Below are positions 8,335 through 16,983 of a DNA stretch of 64,000 nt, in pieces (within the stretch, counting starts at the first letter, position 1; every line of letters begins with the position of its first letter). This DNA is from an uncultured Porphyromonadaceae bacterium (GTDB taxonomy: Bacteria > Bacteroidota > Bacteroidia > Bacteroidales > Muribaculaceae). The notes under the pieces were generated by a model. It saw only the letters and a program-made list of their open reading frames with translations. It did no database searches and had not been told where the DNA came from. Made by a program: the position numbers and the translations under genes. The stretch lies in assembly GCA_937921035.1 (NCBI GenBank), contig CALEUL010000025.1, forward strand, positions 12,619 through 76,618, written 5' to 3'.

Positions 8335-10062
8335 TTATATCACCGGTTTTCCAAGCGAGCGCACGCGTTCGGCAAAGGTTTCGCGGGGTACCGCCGCCTT
8401 GTTTCGGATTCGCTGGCGGGTATTGTATACAGTCTGCACGGAACAGTGCAGAAATTTTGCAATCTTCACGCTATCGTTCATGCCCAGGCGGACAAGGGCG
8501 TATATCCTCAACTCGGTTGTAAGCAGACCGTCCTTTCGCAGTTCAAGCAGTTCCCCGGGACGGAGCAGTGTGTTGAAATCCTGCACAAAGTCGGGATAAA
8601 TCTCAAGGAAGATGCGATCGAAGTTGGCATACAGCTCCTTTATCTCGCCGTGGGACAGTTCGGGGGATTTAACAAGGTCGTAAACATCGTCGATACGCTT
8701 TGCGACAATCATGCGGTAGATATTCTTGCGGAAATCGTCCATCTTGCCTATATAATTGGAGCATACCGAGAAAATATTGGCAATGTAGTTCTCTTTAGCG
8801 TCATTCACCTCGGCAAGCTCTCGGGCACTGGCACGGGCCGTCTCGTACATTTCCGACAGCTTTGCGTTTGTGGTTTCGAGCTGAGTGCGCATATCCTGCA
8901 ATTCGGCCACACGTTCCTCCAGGCTTATTTTGGTTGCCGCCAACTTTCGGCGGTTTCCGCGGTTCTGGCGCAACTGCTTGTAGAGCAGGAATACGACTAC
9001 ACAAAGGACGCAGAAAATAAACAGGAGGCACGTCATGTATGCGCGAGTCTGCCTCAGCTGTTTCTCGCTGTTGCGGTACAGGGCGTTGAATACCATGTCC
9101 TGCAGATTGGCCAGATGCCCAACGCGCACACGGCTCTTATAGCTGTTGGCAAGCTGAATGCTTTTACTGAGATACGAATTCGCACGCTCCAGATATCCTT
9201 TCTGATACATAATAGCGCCAATTTCCTCGAGCGAAGCAATCTCTTTGTTGCAGATGCGCGTATCTGCGATGGCCGAATATATCAGATAACGCATTTTACC
9301 GATGCTGTCGCCGTTGAGCTCGCACAAACGGCTCATCATCCAAGCCTCCCGGGCATCTTTCTCGGTATTCATGCACCCCTCCTTTAACCTGCATGACAGC
9401 TGAGGCATAAGCACCGAAGCGCGCACAGAATCCTCGATGCAGTGCCATCCCATAAGCCAGAAATAGTCCGGGTCGTTCTCTGGAAGAGTGCAACAGAGGC
9501 GAGTGAGAAATTCATCCACCTCCGGCTGATATACTTTTTCGGCATTACGTCCAAGGAACTGATCGATATGCGTTTCCATGAACAGACGCGTTTTATAGTA
9601 CTTGACCAATTCGGGACCCGACATTCCGGCAGTATCGACTTCTGCCAGACACCTCGAAGCATCGGAAAGCAGGCCCGTGGCGGAATAGATGTATGTACGG
9701 TTCATGTTCACATCGTTCATCAACTCACGCCGACCGAGCCGACGGGCTATATCGTAGCATTTGTCCGCATACACCAGTGCAGAATCCGAGTCAAAGCCGC
9801 TGTATGCAGCATATAGTTCGGAAGATATCCAGTATCGCTGTTCATCATTTCCGGAATGGCCCAGACGCTGACGCAGCATGTCAATTTCGGCAACGTGCTG
9901 TTTCTCCAATTCGGCGCTTTGAGCAAGTTCGGCATCGAGGCTGTCGAGCAAAGCCGTAATCTCCGGAGTTATTACGCGGTCGGCGGCCACAGATACTGCC
10001 GCTGCGATTATCCAGAACAACATTATAAACAAAATATGAATCTTATATTCGAACGATTTCAT
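8335..10062 (-). CDS. TPR/transmembrane/HTH regulator (DUF6377 type) of the PUL
   Basis: This 575-residue protein has an N-terminal signal or membrane segment (about 8-27), an alpha-helical TPR-like sensor region (about 30-330, with SYLSKSIQLANSYK-type repeats), a strong transmembrane helix (about 343-362), a coiled coil (about 370-425) and a cytosolic C-terminal region ending in a helix-turn-helix (about 505-565: ELRIYALVRLG, then SVKIAKFLHCSVQTVYNTR). This is the layout of DUF6377 proteins, thought to sense a periplasmic signal and bind DNA from the membrane. It lies 195 bases upstream of susC on the same strand, so it is the probable PUL activator. Ligand and DNA site are unknown. Confidence 0.85.
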   Translation of the reverse strand: MKSFEYKIHILFIMLFWIIAAAVSVAADRVITPEITALLDSLDAELAQSAELEKQHVAEIDMLRQRLGHSGNDEQRYWISSELYAAYSGFDSDSALVYADKCYDIARRLGRRELMNDVNMNRTYIYSATGLLSDASRCLAEVDTAGMSGPELVKYYKTRLFMETHIDQFLGRNAEKVYQPEVDEFLTRLCCTLPENDPDYFWLMGWHCIEDSVRASVLMPQLSCRLKEGCMNTEKDAREAWMMSRLCELNGDSIGKMRYLIYSAIADTRICNKEIASLEEIGAIMYQKGYLERANSYLSKSIQLANSYKSRVRVGHLANLQDMVFNALYRNSEKQLRQTRAYMTCLLFIFCVLCVVVFLLYKQLRQNRGNRRKLAATKISLEERVAELQDMRTQLETTNAKLSEMYETARASARELAEVNDAKENYIANIFSVCSNYIGKMDDFRKNIYRMIVAKRIDDVYDLVKSPELSHGEIKELYANFDRIFLEIYPDFVQDFNTLLRPGELLELRKDGLLTTELRIYALVRLGMNDSVKIAKFLHCSVQTVYNTRQRIRNKAAVPRETFAERVRSLGKPVI

Positions 10063-10108
10063 GGTTCAGACAAGTTCCATCCTTAATAAAATAAGGATAT
10101 AATCATCG

Positions 10109-10139
10109 CAAAGATAGCAAATTGATTCACTTTTTGCAA
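10109..10139 (-). promoter_or_regulatory. Promoter of the PUL regulator
   Basis: On the minus strand TATCTTTG (10109-10116) is an exact -7 box with TTG (10137-10139) 20 bases upstream. The predicted transcript start is near 10102, giving a leader of about 40 bases. It is divergent from the ppdK promoter. Confidence 0.55.
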
Positions 10140-10220
10140 CATTTAACCCAAAAATCGCCAATGAAATCCAAGAGCGGTAAAAAATACGAGTTTGCAGTTT
10201 TACTTTTGCCAGAATTTCAC

Positions 10221-10228
10221 TAACTTTG
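10221..10228 (+). promoter_or_regulatory. -7 box of the ppdK promoter
   Basis: TAACTTTG matches TAnnTTTG exactly and lies 92 bases before the ppdK start, leaving a leader of roughly 85 bases. A second match, TACTTTTG, sits at 10201-10208. Either could be used. Confidence 0.5.
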
Positions 10229-10320
10229 CGCAATTGATGGCAAGACCTCTCGTCGAGGCTTGCAAACCGCACCTTGCATAAGACACATTTTAGTTTTTCA
10301 CTATAATATATAAACACACG

Positions 10321-13032
10321 ATGAAAAGAGTTTATACATTCGGCGACGGTAAAGCCGAAGGCAATGCAGAAATGCGAAACCTTCTCGGTGGCAAAGGCGC
10401 CAACCTGGCCGAAATGAACCTTCTGGGTATGCCCGTTCCTCCGGGCTTCACTATCACGACTGAAGTCTGCAACGAATACACCCAGTACGGGCGCGACGAA
10501 GTGATTTCCCGCATCAAAAAAGACGTAGAGGAATCAATCGCTCATGTAGAAAGCCTCACGGGCAAGAAATTCAACGATCCATCCAACCCTCTGCTGGTAT
10601 CCGTACGCTCCGGCGCCCGCGCATCCATGCCCGGCATGATGGACACCGTCCTCAACCTTGGCATGAACGACGCCACCGTTGAGGCTCTCGCCGAAAAGAG
10701 CGGCAACCCCCGCTTCGCCTGGGACAGCTACCGCCGCTTCGTGCAGATGTACGGTGATGTTGTTCTTGGCATGAAACCCAAGAAGAAAACCGACATCGAC
10801 CCCTTCGAGGAAATCATGGACAAGGTGAAAGAAGAAAAGGGCATCAAGCTCGATACCGAACTCCAGGTAGAAGACCTCAAGAAACTCGTAGTACTCTTCA
10901 AGGCCGCAGTAAAGGACTACACCGGCAAGGATTTCCCCGATAACGCATGGGAACAGCTCTGGGGCGGCATATGCGCCGTTTTCGACAGCTGGATGAACGA
11001 ACGCGCCATCATCTACCGCCGAATGAACCAGATTCCCGAAGAATGGGGCACCGCCGTCAACGTACAGGCAATGGTTTACGGCAACATGGGCAACAACTCC
11101 GCAACAGGTGTTGCCTTCAGCCGCGACGCCGCCACCGGCGAGAACATCTTCAACGGTGAATACCTCATCAACGCACAGGGCGAAGACGTTGTAGCCGGCA
11201 TCCGCACCCCTCAGCAGATTACAATAGAAGGCTCGCGCCGCTGGGCAGCCCTCCAGGGCATCTCCGAAGAGGAACGCGCCTCCAAATATCCTTCGCTGGA
11301 AGAATCCATGCCCGTATGCGCCAACGAGCTCTTCGCTATCGCAGCCAAGCTCGAGGACTACTACAAAGACATGCAGGATATGGAATTCACCATCCAGGAC
11401 GGCAAGCTCTGGATGCTCCAGACCCGTAACGGCAAGCGCACAGGCGCCGCTATGGTAAAAATCGCCATGGACCTCCTCCGCGCCGGCGTAATCGACGAAA
11501 AGACCGTCCTCAAGCGCATGGAGCCCCAGAAACTCGACGAACTTCTGCACCCCGTATTCGACAAATCGGCTCTCAAGCGCGCCAAAGTGGTTGCCAAGGG
11601 TCTTCCCGCATCGCCCGGCGCAGCTTCCGGCCAGATTGTATTCTCCGCCGAAGAAGCAGAATCGTGGGCCGAGAAGAAACGCAAAGTCGTTCTCGTGCGC
11701 ATCGAGACATCGCCCGAAGACCTTCGCGGTATGGCCGTTGCCCAGGGTATCCTGACAATGCGCGGCGGTATGACATCGCACGCAGCCGTTGTTGCCCGCG
11801 GTATGGGCAAGTGCTGCGTATCCGGCGCAGGCGAAATCAAGGTAGACTATGTTGCCAAGACCGTTGAAATGGGTGGCAAAACCTATAACGAAGGCGACTG
11901 GATTTCCCTTAACGGCTCCACAGGCGAAGTTTACGACGGCCAGGTTCCCACCACCGAACCCGCACTCGACGGCGACTTCGGCGCAATCATGAACCTCGCA
12001 GAAAAATACACCAAGACATACGTGCGCACCAACGCCGACACCCCGCGCGACGCCAAGCAGGCCCGCAAGTTCGGCGCTCAGGGTATCGGCCTCTGCCGTA
12101 CCGAGCACATGTTCTTCGAAGGCGACCGCATCAAGGCCGTACGCGAGATGATTCTTGCCTCCGACCTCGAAGGCCGCCGTCTGGCCCTCAACAAACTTCT
12201 GCCCATGCAGCGCGGCGACTTCGAAGGCATCTTCGAAGCAATGGACGGATTCGGCGTTACAATCCGCCTTCTCGATCCCCCACTGCACGAGTTCGTTCCT
12301 CATCAGACAGCAACCCAGAAGGAGCTCGCCGACGAAATGGGTATCACCCTCGCCGAAGTAAAGGCCAAAGTTGACGCCCTCGAGGAATTCAACCCCATGC
12401 TCGGCCACCGCGGCTGCCGTCTTGGCATCACCTACCCCGAAATCACCGAGATGCAGACACGCGCCATCATCGAGGCAGCCCTCGCCTGCAAGGCCCGCGG
12501 CATCGAGGTTCATCCCGAAATCATGGTGCCCCTGGTAGGCTCCCTGAAGGAACTCCAGCACCAGGCTAACGTTATCAACGAAACCGCCGTTAAGGTATTC
12601 GAGGAAAAAGGCGACTCGATCCCCTACCTCGTAGGTACAATGATCGAAGTTCCCCGCGCAGCCCTTACAGCCAACGAAATCGCACAGGTTGCCGACTTCT
12701 TCTCCTTCGGTACCAACGACCTTACCCAGATGACCTTCGGCTTCTCGCGCGACGACGCACCCAAGTTCCTGAAGTACTACAAGGAACACGGTGTTATCAA
12801 GACCGATCCCTTCGAAGTGCTCGACCAGGTCGGCGTAGGCCAGCTCGTACGCATGGGCGTAGAAAAAGGCCGCAGCGTTAAGCCCGAGCTCAAGGTAGGT
12901 ATCTGCGGCGAGCACGGAGGCGAACCCTCGTCGGTAATCTTCTGCGCAAAACTCGGCATGAACTACGTGAGCTGCTCGCCCTTCCGCGTGCCCATTGCCC
13001 GCGTAGCCGCCGCTCAGGCTGCTATTGATTAA
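10321..13032 (+). CDS. ppdK: Pyruvate, phosphate dikinase
   Basis: This 903-residue enzyme interconverts pyruvate, ATP and phosphate with PEP, AMP and pyrophosphate in the cytosol. The N-terminal ATP-grasp/nucleotide domain starts with VYTFGDGKAEG and GGKGANLAEM and includes RSGARASMPGMMDTVLNLG. The swivelling domain has the phosphorylated His in MTSHAAVVARGMG (about residue 483). The C-terminal TIM barrel has LCRTEHMFF, RLLDPPLHEF, SFGTNDLTQ and the catalytic Cys in GICGEHGGEP. Full family length. In anaerobic Bacteroidales it links glycolysis with PEP/fumarate metabolism. Single-gene unit with its own promoter and terminator. Confidence 0.98.
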   Translation: MKRVYTFGDGKAEGNAEMRNLLGGKGANLAEMNLLGMPVPPGFTITTEVCNEYTQYGRDEVISRIKKDVEESIAHVESLTGKKFNDPSNPLLVSVRSGARASMPGMMDTVLNLGMNDATVEALAEKSGNPRFAWDSYRRFVQMYGDVVLGMKPKKKTDIDPFEEIMDKVKEEKGIKLDTELQVEDLKKLVVLFKAAVKDYTGKDFPDNAWEQLWGGICAVFDSWMNERAIIYRRMNQIPEEWGTAVNVQAMVYGNMGNNSATGVAFSRDAATGENIFNGEYLINAQGEDVVAGIRTPQQITIEGSRRWAALQGISEEERASKYPSLEESMPVCANELFAIAAKLEDYYKDMQDMEFTIQDGKLWMLQTRNGKRTGAAMVKIAMDLLRAGVIDEKTVLKRMEPQKLDELLHPVFDKSALKRAKVVAKGLPASPGAASGQIVFSAEEAESWAEKKRKVVLVRIETSPEDLRGMAVAQGILTMRGGMTSHAAVVARGMGKCCVSGAGEIKVDYVAKTVEMGGKTYNEGDWISLNGSTGEVYDGQVPTTEPALDGDFGAIMNLAEKYTKTYVRTNADTPRDAKQARKFGAQGIGLCRTEHMFFEGDRIKAVREMILASDLEGRRLALNKLLPMQRGDFEGIFEAMDGFGVTIRLLDPPLHEFVPHQTATQKELADEMGITLAEVKAKVDALEEFNPMLGHRGCRLGITYPEITEMQTRAIIEAALACKARGIEVHPEIMVPLVGSLKELQHQANVINETAVKVFEEKGDSIPYLVGTMIEVPRAALTANEIAQVADFFSFGTNDLTQMTFGFSRDDAPKFLKYYKEHGVIKTDPFEVLDQVGVGQLVRMGVEKGRSVKPELKVGICGEHGGEPSSVIFCAKLGMNYVSCSPFRVPIARVAAAQAAID

Positions 13033-13059
13033 ATCATAAAGTAACATAATCCTTTTATC

Positions 13060-13107
13060 AGGCTGTAACGCATTGGGAAATCCGGCGTTACAGCCTAACT
13101 TATTTTT
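13060..13107 (+). terminator. Intrinsic terminator of ppdK
   Basis: AGGCTGTAACGC (13060-13071) pairs perfectly with GCGTTACAGCCT (13085-13096), loop of 13 bases, followed by AACTTATTTTT. Confidence 0.85.
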
Positions 13108-13172
13108 GGAGAAACTGCCGATATTTTATCACTCCGTAAAATCCGCATATAATTAAAAAGTTTGGTTTATTC

Positions 13173-13203
13173 TTGTGAATTGAAAGAAATATTTTTAATT
13201 TTG
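13173..13203 (+). promoter_or_regulatory. Promoter of the NagB-LmbE gene
   Basis: TTG (13173-13175) is followed after 20 bases by TAATTTTG (13196-13203), an exact -7 box. The leader would be about 85 bases. Confidence 0.55.
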
Positions 13204-13295
13204 TAGCGCGTAAAAAAACGCCTTTATACCATCATTTACCAATCAATAGAAACACAAAACACAAATACCTTAGCGCCATAACAGGCGTAACTACA

Positions 13296-15275
13296 ATGAA
13301 AACCGACTTAAGCTCTCAAATCAAGCTTGACCGAATTCCGAATAAATACTACAATCCCGATTCGGAAATCGAGCTTGCGGCAATACGCCGCGAGGAAAAG
13401 ATTGACACCCGCATCTTTGAAACAGCAAACGAAGGGGCCGATTTTGTTGCCGCCCAGCTTGCCAAGTACATCAACCGATATGTTGATGCCAAAGGCAAGT
13501 GCGTACTGGCACTCGGCGCAGGCAACAACACCCACCGCGTGTATGCAAGCCTTATAAAAATGTATAAGGAAGGACACGTAGACTTTGCCAACGTTATCGT
13601 TTTCAACATAGGAGAATTCTTCCCAATCGAACCGGAAGGCCCCTCTACATTGGAACGACTGAAAAATGTATTCCTGAACTACGTTGACATAAAGCCGGAA
13701 AACATCCGCTCTTTCGATTCCAATATCACCAAGGAAACAATGGCCGACATGTGCCACGACTACGAACGCCGCATAGCCAACGCCGGCGGCATCGACGTGG
13801 CATTGTGCGAAATCGGCGCAACCGGCAATATAGCCTTCAACGAACCCGGCAGCTCCGCCGCAAGCTACACCCGTCTTGTACACCTCGGCAACGAAACGCG
13901 CCATCTTATCAGCAAGGACTACAAGTGCGACCGCGCCCCCAAGGGCGCCGTTACTCTCGGCATATCCAACATCCTCTCGGCACGCCGAGTCCTCACAATG
14001 GCATGGGGCGAGGACCGCGCCGGCATTATACACCGCACAGTAGAGGAGAACGCCACATCCGCAGTTCCCGCATCGCTGCTTCAGGGCCATCCACACGTCA
14101 AACTCATCACCGACCTCGGCGGCGCCGAAGACCTTACCCGTATCAGCCATCCCTGGAAGGTTACTTCCTGCGAGTGGACCGACAAGCTTATCCGTCGAGC
14201 CATCGTATGGCTCTGCGACATGACAGGCAAGCCAATCCTCAAGCTCACCGACAAGGACTATAACGACTGGGGTCTTGGCGAACTTCTTGCCATCTACGGC
14301 TCGGCATACAACGTAAACATCAAGATTTTCAACGATCTGCAGCACACCATCACCGGCTGGCCCGGCGGCAAACCCAACGCCGACGACACCTTCCGTCCCG
14401 AACGTGCGAATCCGTTCCCCAAACGAGTGATTGTTTTCTCGCCGCATCCCGACGACGACGTTATCTCGATGGGCGGCACCCTGCGCCGACTGGTTGTACA
14501 GGGCCACGACGTACATGTTGCATATGAGACTTCCGGCAATATCGCCGTAGGCGACGAGGATATGATGCGCTACTTCCTCATGACCGACCGTATCGCCCCT
14601 CTCTTCGGCTTTGATAACGAAAATTACACAAAACTCAGCAACACCGTAGCCGAAGCAGTTGCCAACAAAAAATCAGGAGAAATCGATACTAAGGAAGTAC
14701 GTGAAATCAAGACCATGATCCGCCAGGCCGAAGCTACTATCGCCTGCCACTACATCGGCGTAAAACCCGACAACATCCACTTCCTGCGTCTGCCGTTCTA
14801 CGAGACCGGTACTATCAAAAAAGGCGATCTGTCGCAGCGCGACGTCGACATTGTAAAGGAACTTCTGCAGGATGTTAAGCCTCATCAGATTTTCGTAGCA
14901 GGCGACCTCGCCGACCCCCACGGCACACACAAAGTATGCACCGACGCCGTACTGGCCGCTATCGACGAACTTCTTGAAGAACCGTGGATGAAAGACTGCC
15001 GGATATGGATGTACCGCGGCGCCTGGGCAGAATGGGAAATCGACCATATCGAAATGGCAGTGCCCATCAGCCCCGAGGAACTGCGCTTCAAACGCAACTC
15101 CATCCTGAAGCACCAGAGCCAGATGGAAAATGCTCCGTACCTCGGCGACGACGACCGTCTGTTCTGGCAGCGTGCCGAAGAGCGTAACCGCGCGACAGCA
15201 CAGCTCTACGAAGGACTTGGCCTTGCTTCCTATGAAGCTATCGAAGCCTTTGTGGAATATCATCCCATCCGATAA
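13296..15275 (+). CDS. NagB-like glucosamine-6-phosphate deaminase fused to LmbE/PIG-L deacetylase domain
   Basis: This 659-residue protein has two parts. Residues about 30-310 are a NagB/RpiA-type sugar-phosphate isomerase fold (LALGAGNNTHRVYASL, FNIGEFFPI, ALCEIGATGNIAFNEPG, TLGISNILSARRVL). Residues about 365-640 are a PIG-L/LmbE zinc deacetylase domain (FSPHPDDDVISMGG, with the HPDD metal motif, and DPHGTHKVC). NagB converts glucosamine-6-phosphate to fructose-6-phosphate and ammonia; LmbE-type enzymes remove N-acetyl groups. In the first half the usual NagB motifs are altered (NIGEFFPI where NagB has LDEY), so substrate may differ. The fusion is known in Bacteroidota. It could deacetylate and deaminate an amino-sugar phosphate in one polypeptide, which is inference. 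Confidence 0.88.
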   Translation: MKTDLSSQIKLDRIPNKYYNPDSEIELAAIRREEKIDTRIFETANEGADFVAAQLAKYINRYVDAKGKCVLALGAGNNTHRVYASLIKMYKEGHVDFANVIVFNIGEFFPIEPEGPSTLERLKNVFLNYVDIKPENIRSFDSNITKETMADMCHDYERRIANAGGIDVALCEIGATGNIAFNEPGSSAASYTRLVHLGNETRHLISKDYKCDRAPKGAVTLGISNILSARRVLTMAWGEDRAGIIHRTVEENATSAVPASLLQGHPHVKLITDLGGAEDLTRISHPWKVTSCEWTDKLIRRAIVWLCDMTGKPILKLTDKDYNDWGLGELLAIYGSAYNVNIKIFNDLQHTITGWPGGKPNADDTFRPERANPFPKRVIVFSPHPDDDVISMGGTLRRLVVQGHDVHVAYETSGNIAVGDEDMMRYFLMTDRIAPLFGFDNENYTKLSNTVAEAVANKKSGEIDTKEVREIKTMIRQAEATIACHYIGVKPDNIHFLRLPFYETGTIKKGDLSQRDVDIVKELLQDVKPHQIFVAGDLADPHGTHKVCTDAVLAAIDELLEEPWMKDCRIWMYRGAWAEWEIDHIEMAVPISPEELRFKRNSILKHQSQMENAPYLGDDDRLFWQRAEERNRATAQLYEGLGLASYEAIEAFVEYHPIR

Positions 15276-15298
15276 TACGATTATATCGCGTATACATT

Positions 15299-15331
15299 AA
15301 CGGACGCTCCCCGGCGGGAGCGTCCGTTTTT
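15299..15331 (+). terminator. Intrinsic terminator of the NagB-LmbE gene
   Basis: CGGACGCTCCC (15301-15311) pairs with GGGAGCGTCCG (15316-15326) around a CGGC loop, followed by TTTTT. The stem extends by two A-T pairs (15299-15300 with 15327-15328). It may also serve the convergent radical SAM gene. Confidence 0.9.
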
Positions 15332-15362
15332 ATAATGATCAAATGAATATCAGATGTAAACG

Positions 15363-16436
15363 TTATTTGCCGTCGCACTTGGCAAGATGGCAGTGCATGA
15401 TATTTCCGTCGGAGTCGCGGAGGTGCATACCGTTGCCCTCGCAGTAGCGCCAGAAAGAGCAGTCGGCACATATTCCCCGCTTCATCCATGAGCGATCGCG
15501 GTAACGTTCGAAACGGTTCTGCCATACATCCCAAAAATCGTCGGTATATATATTGCCCTGCCTGTAGTCGGCGCGTATGCTGGGGCAAGCACCAATGCCT
15601 CCGTCAAGGAGGACCGAAGCGGCAGTAACACCAGCCTGGCACTCGAAGAAATAGTCGCGCACAAGCCCCTCGTAACCTGCAAGAAAGCCTTCGCAACAAA
15701 ACGACGGGTGTATGCGTCCTTCCTTGCGCGTGGCAACGATGAAATCCATCAGTGTACGCAATTCGTCCTGTCCGAGATCGAATTCCGGATGGGCTGCCGC
15801 ACGGCCAGATGGAAAAATAGTGAACAGACGCCAGCGTTTAACGCCAGCGTCTATCAGTAATTCTTTCAGAGCATCGAGTTCGGCCAACGACCGGCGGTTC
15901 ACGCATGTAACGACATCGAAATGAATATCTTCTGCCCTCGCAACGATGCGTATGGCTCCAAGAGCGCGACGAAACGACTCCGGATTGCCGCGCATCCAGT
16001 TATGACTGTCTTCAAGCCCGTCGAGGCTTATTGTAAGACTATGCAGACCGGCACGACGCAGGCTCTCGAAGCGCTTTTCGCTGAGCAGCATGCCGTTGGT
16101 AACAATGCCCCACGGTATTTCGCGGCTATAGAGCTCCAGGCCCACCGCCTCGATATCGGAGCGCACGAGCGGCTCGCCACCCGTGATCACTATGTTCAGC
16201 CTGTGCCGGTCCACGTGCGGAAGCAGCGAATCTATTACCCGCAGAAAATCCTCCGCCGGCATGTCTGGAAGCGCCGACGAACTCTTGCAGTCGCTACCGC
16301 AGTGGCGGCACGCTAAATTGCAGCGCCACGTGCATTCCCAGAACAGCTGTCGCAACGGATGCTCGCGCCGGCGTCCTTCCTTCAGGCGCCGGTTCAGTTC
16401 AAGAGCCATCCGCTGCCTTAACGACAGCGGTTTCAT
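15363..16436 (-). CDS. Radical SAM/SPASM enzyme of the rSAM/lipoprotein pair
   Basis: This 357-residue radical SAM protein carries the 4Fe-4S motif C39-x3-C43-x2-C46 (CNLACRHC), with extra Cys at 35 and 50. GGEPL near residues 85-89 is the SAM-binding GGE motif. The C-terminal third is Cys-rich (GACPSIRADYRQGNIYT, GICADCSFWRYCEGN, HCHLAKC), a SPASM-type region holding auxiliary clusters. Its start overlaps the stop of the upstream lipoprotein gene by 4 bases. This pairing matches the Bacteroidota rSAM/lipoprotein system (TIGR04133/TIGR04134 as I recall the family names). The likely role is modification of a peptide or of the partner lipoprotein; the actual substrate is unknown. Confidence 0.88.
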   Translation of the reverse strand: MKPLSLRQRMALELNRRLKEGRRREHPLRQLFWECTWRCNLACRHCGSDCKSSSALPDMPAEDFLRVIDSLLPHVDRHRLNIVITGGEPLVRSDIEAVGLELYSREIPWGIVTNGMLLSEKRFESLRRAGLHSLTISLDGLEDSHNWMRGNPESFRRALGAIRIVARAEDIHFDVVTCVNRRSLAELDALKELLIDAGVKRWRLFTIFPSGRAAAHPEFDLGQDELRTLMDFIVATRKEGRIHPSFCCEGFLAGYEGLVRDYFFECQAGVTAASVLLDGGIGACPSIRADYRQGNIYTDDFWDVWQNRFERYRDRSWMKRGICADCSFWRYCEGNGMHLRDSDGNIMHCHLAKCDGK

Positions 16437-16891
16437 TCGGCCGTTTTCTTTTTCAGTTTGAAGTTAACGGTGGCTTCGCCTTTGCCTTCGTTCCAATTAC
16501 CGTCGCCGTCAGACACCTTCTTCAGCGTAACGACGGTGGAATCGGCTTCAAGGGTGCCGTCGGCAGGAATGCATACCACCTTCACCATCTCGGAGGGGGA
16601 ACCTATTCTTCGATTTTCGGACACATTATACGAGCCGGCAACATTTGTTGTGTCTTTGCCTATCGAGTATACTCCAGACGGGGCCTCGGGCATTGTAACT
16701 CTCACCTCAACGTCCTTCACGGCATTGCCTTCGGCATCTGTAACCGAGCCTTTCACTTCGAAATCAGCTGTTGGAGATCCGTACATCAAAGGATAATCCC
16801 CTTCATCGGAGCAACCAAAGCCCAGCAAAGCAAGTCCGGCCATGCAGATACGTGAAGTGATTGAGTACAAATTGGAACAAAAAGTTTTCAC
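16433..16891 (-). CDS. Radical-SAM-associated putative lipoprotein
   Basis: This 152-residue protein begins at a GTG at 16891. An in-frame TTG at 16921 is excluded because it lies inside the promoter -7 box at 16919-16926. The resulting signal peptide ends in lipobox LGFGC, followed by SDEGD, typical of the rSAM-associated lipoprotein family. The mature part is a single Ig/CarboxypepD-like beta domain (FEVKGSVTDAEGNAVKDVEVRV, then DTTNVAGSYNVS) ending in a Lys-rich FKLKKKTAE tail. It is cotranscribed and overlapped with the radical SAM gene. It is the obvious candidate partner, either as substrate or as surface scaffold. Confidence 0.82.
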   Translation of the reverse strand: MKTFCSNLYSITSRICMAGLALLGFGCSDEGDYPLMYGSPTADFEVKGSVTDAEGNAVKDVEVRVTMPEAPSGVYSIGKDTTNVAGSYNVSENRRIGSPSEMVKVVCIPADGTLEADSTVVTLKKVSDGDGNWNEGKGEATVNFKLKKKTAE

Positions 16892-16918
16892 AGCAACCAG
16901 ATATTGTGATATTGTTCG

Positions 16919-16926
16919 CAAATATA
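16919..16926 (-). promoter_or_regulatory. -7 box of the rSAM/lipoprotein operon
   Basis: The minus strand reads TATATTTG, an exact TAnnTTTG match. A transcript start near 16912 leaves about 20 bases before the GTG at 16891, which decides that start. Confidence 0.5.
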
Positions 16927-16971
16927 TAGAATTAATCCCGGTTCAAGAAATAAATTCCGATAATTTTTGGC

Positions 16972-16979
16972 TACTTTTG
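16972..16979 (+). promoter_or_regulatory. -7 box directly before the M23-like gene
   Basis: TACTTTTG ends only 4 bases before the ATG at 16984. If used, the transcript would start at or next to the start codon (leaderless). Confidence 0.4.
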
Positions 16980-16983
16980 CAGA

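Noticed and set aside
10066..10317. 83-codon minus-strand frame between the regulator and ppdK
   Set aside because: It covers both divergent promoters and has no family resemblance.
10534..13047. 837-codon minus-strand open frame opposite ppdK
   Set aside because: It mirrors the codon bias of ppdK, has no recognisable motifs and no promoter; a shadow of a GC-rich gene.
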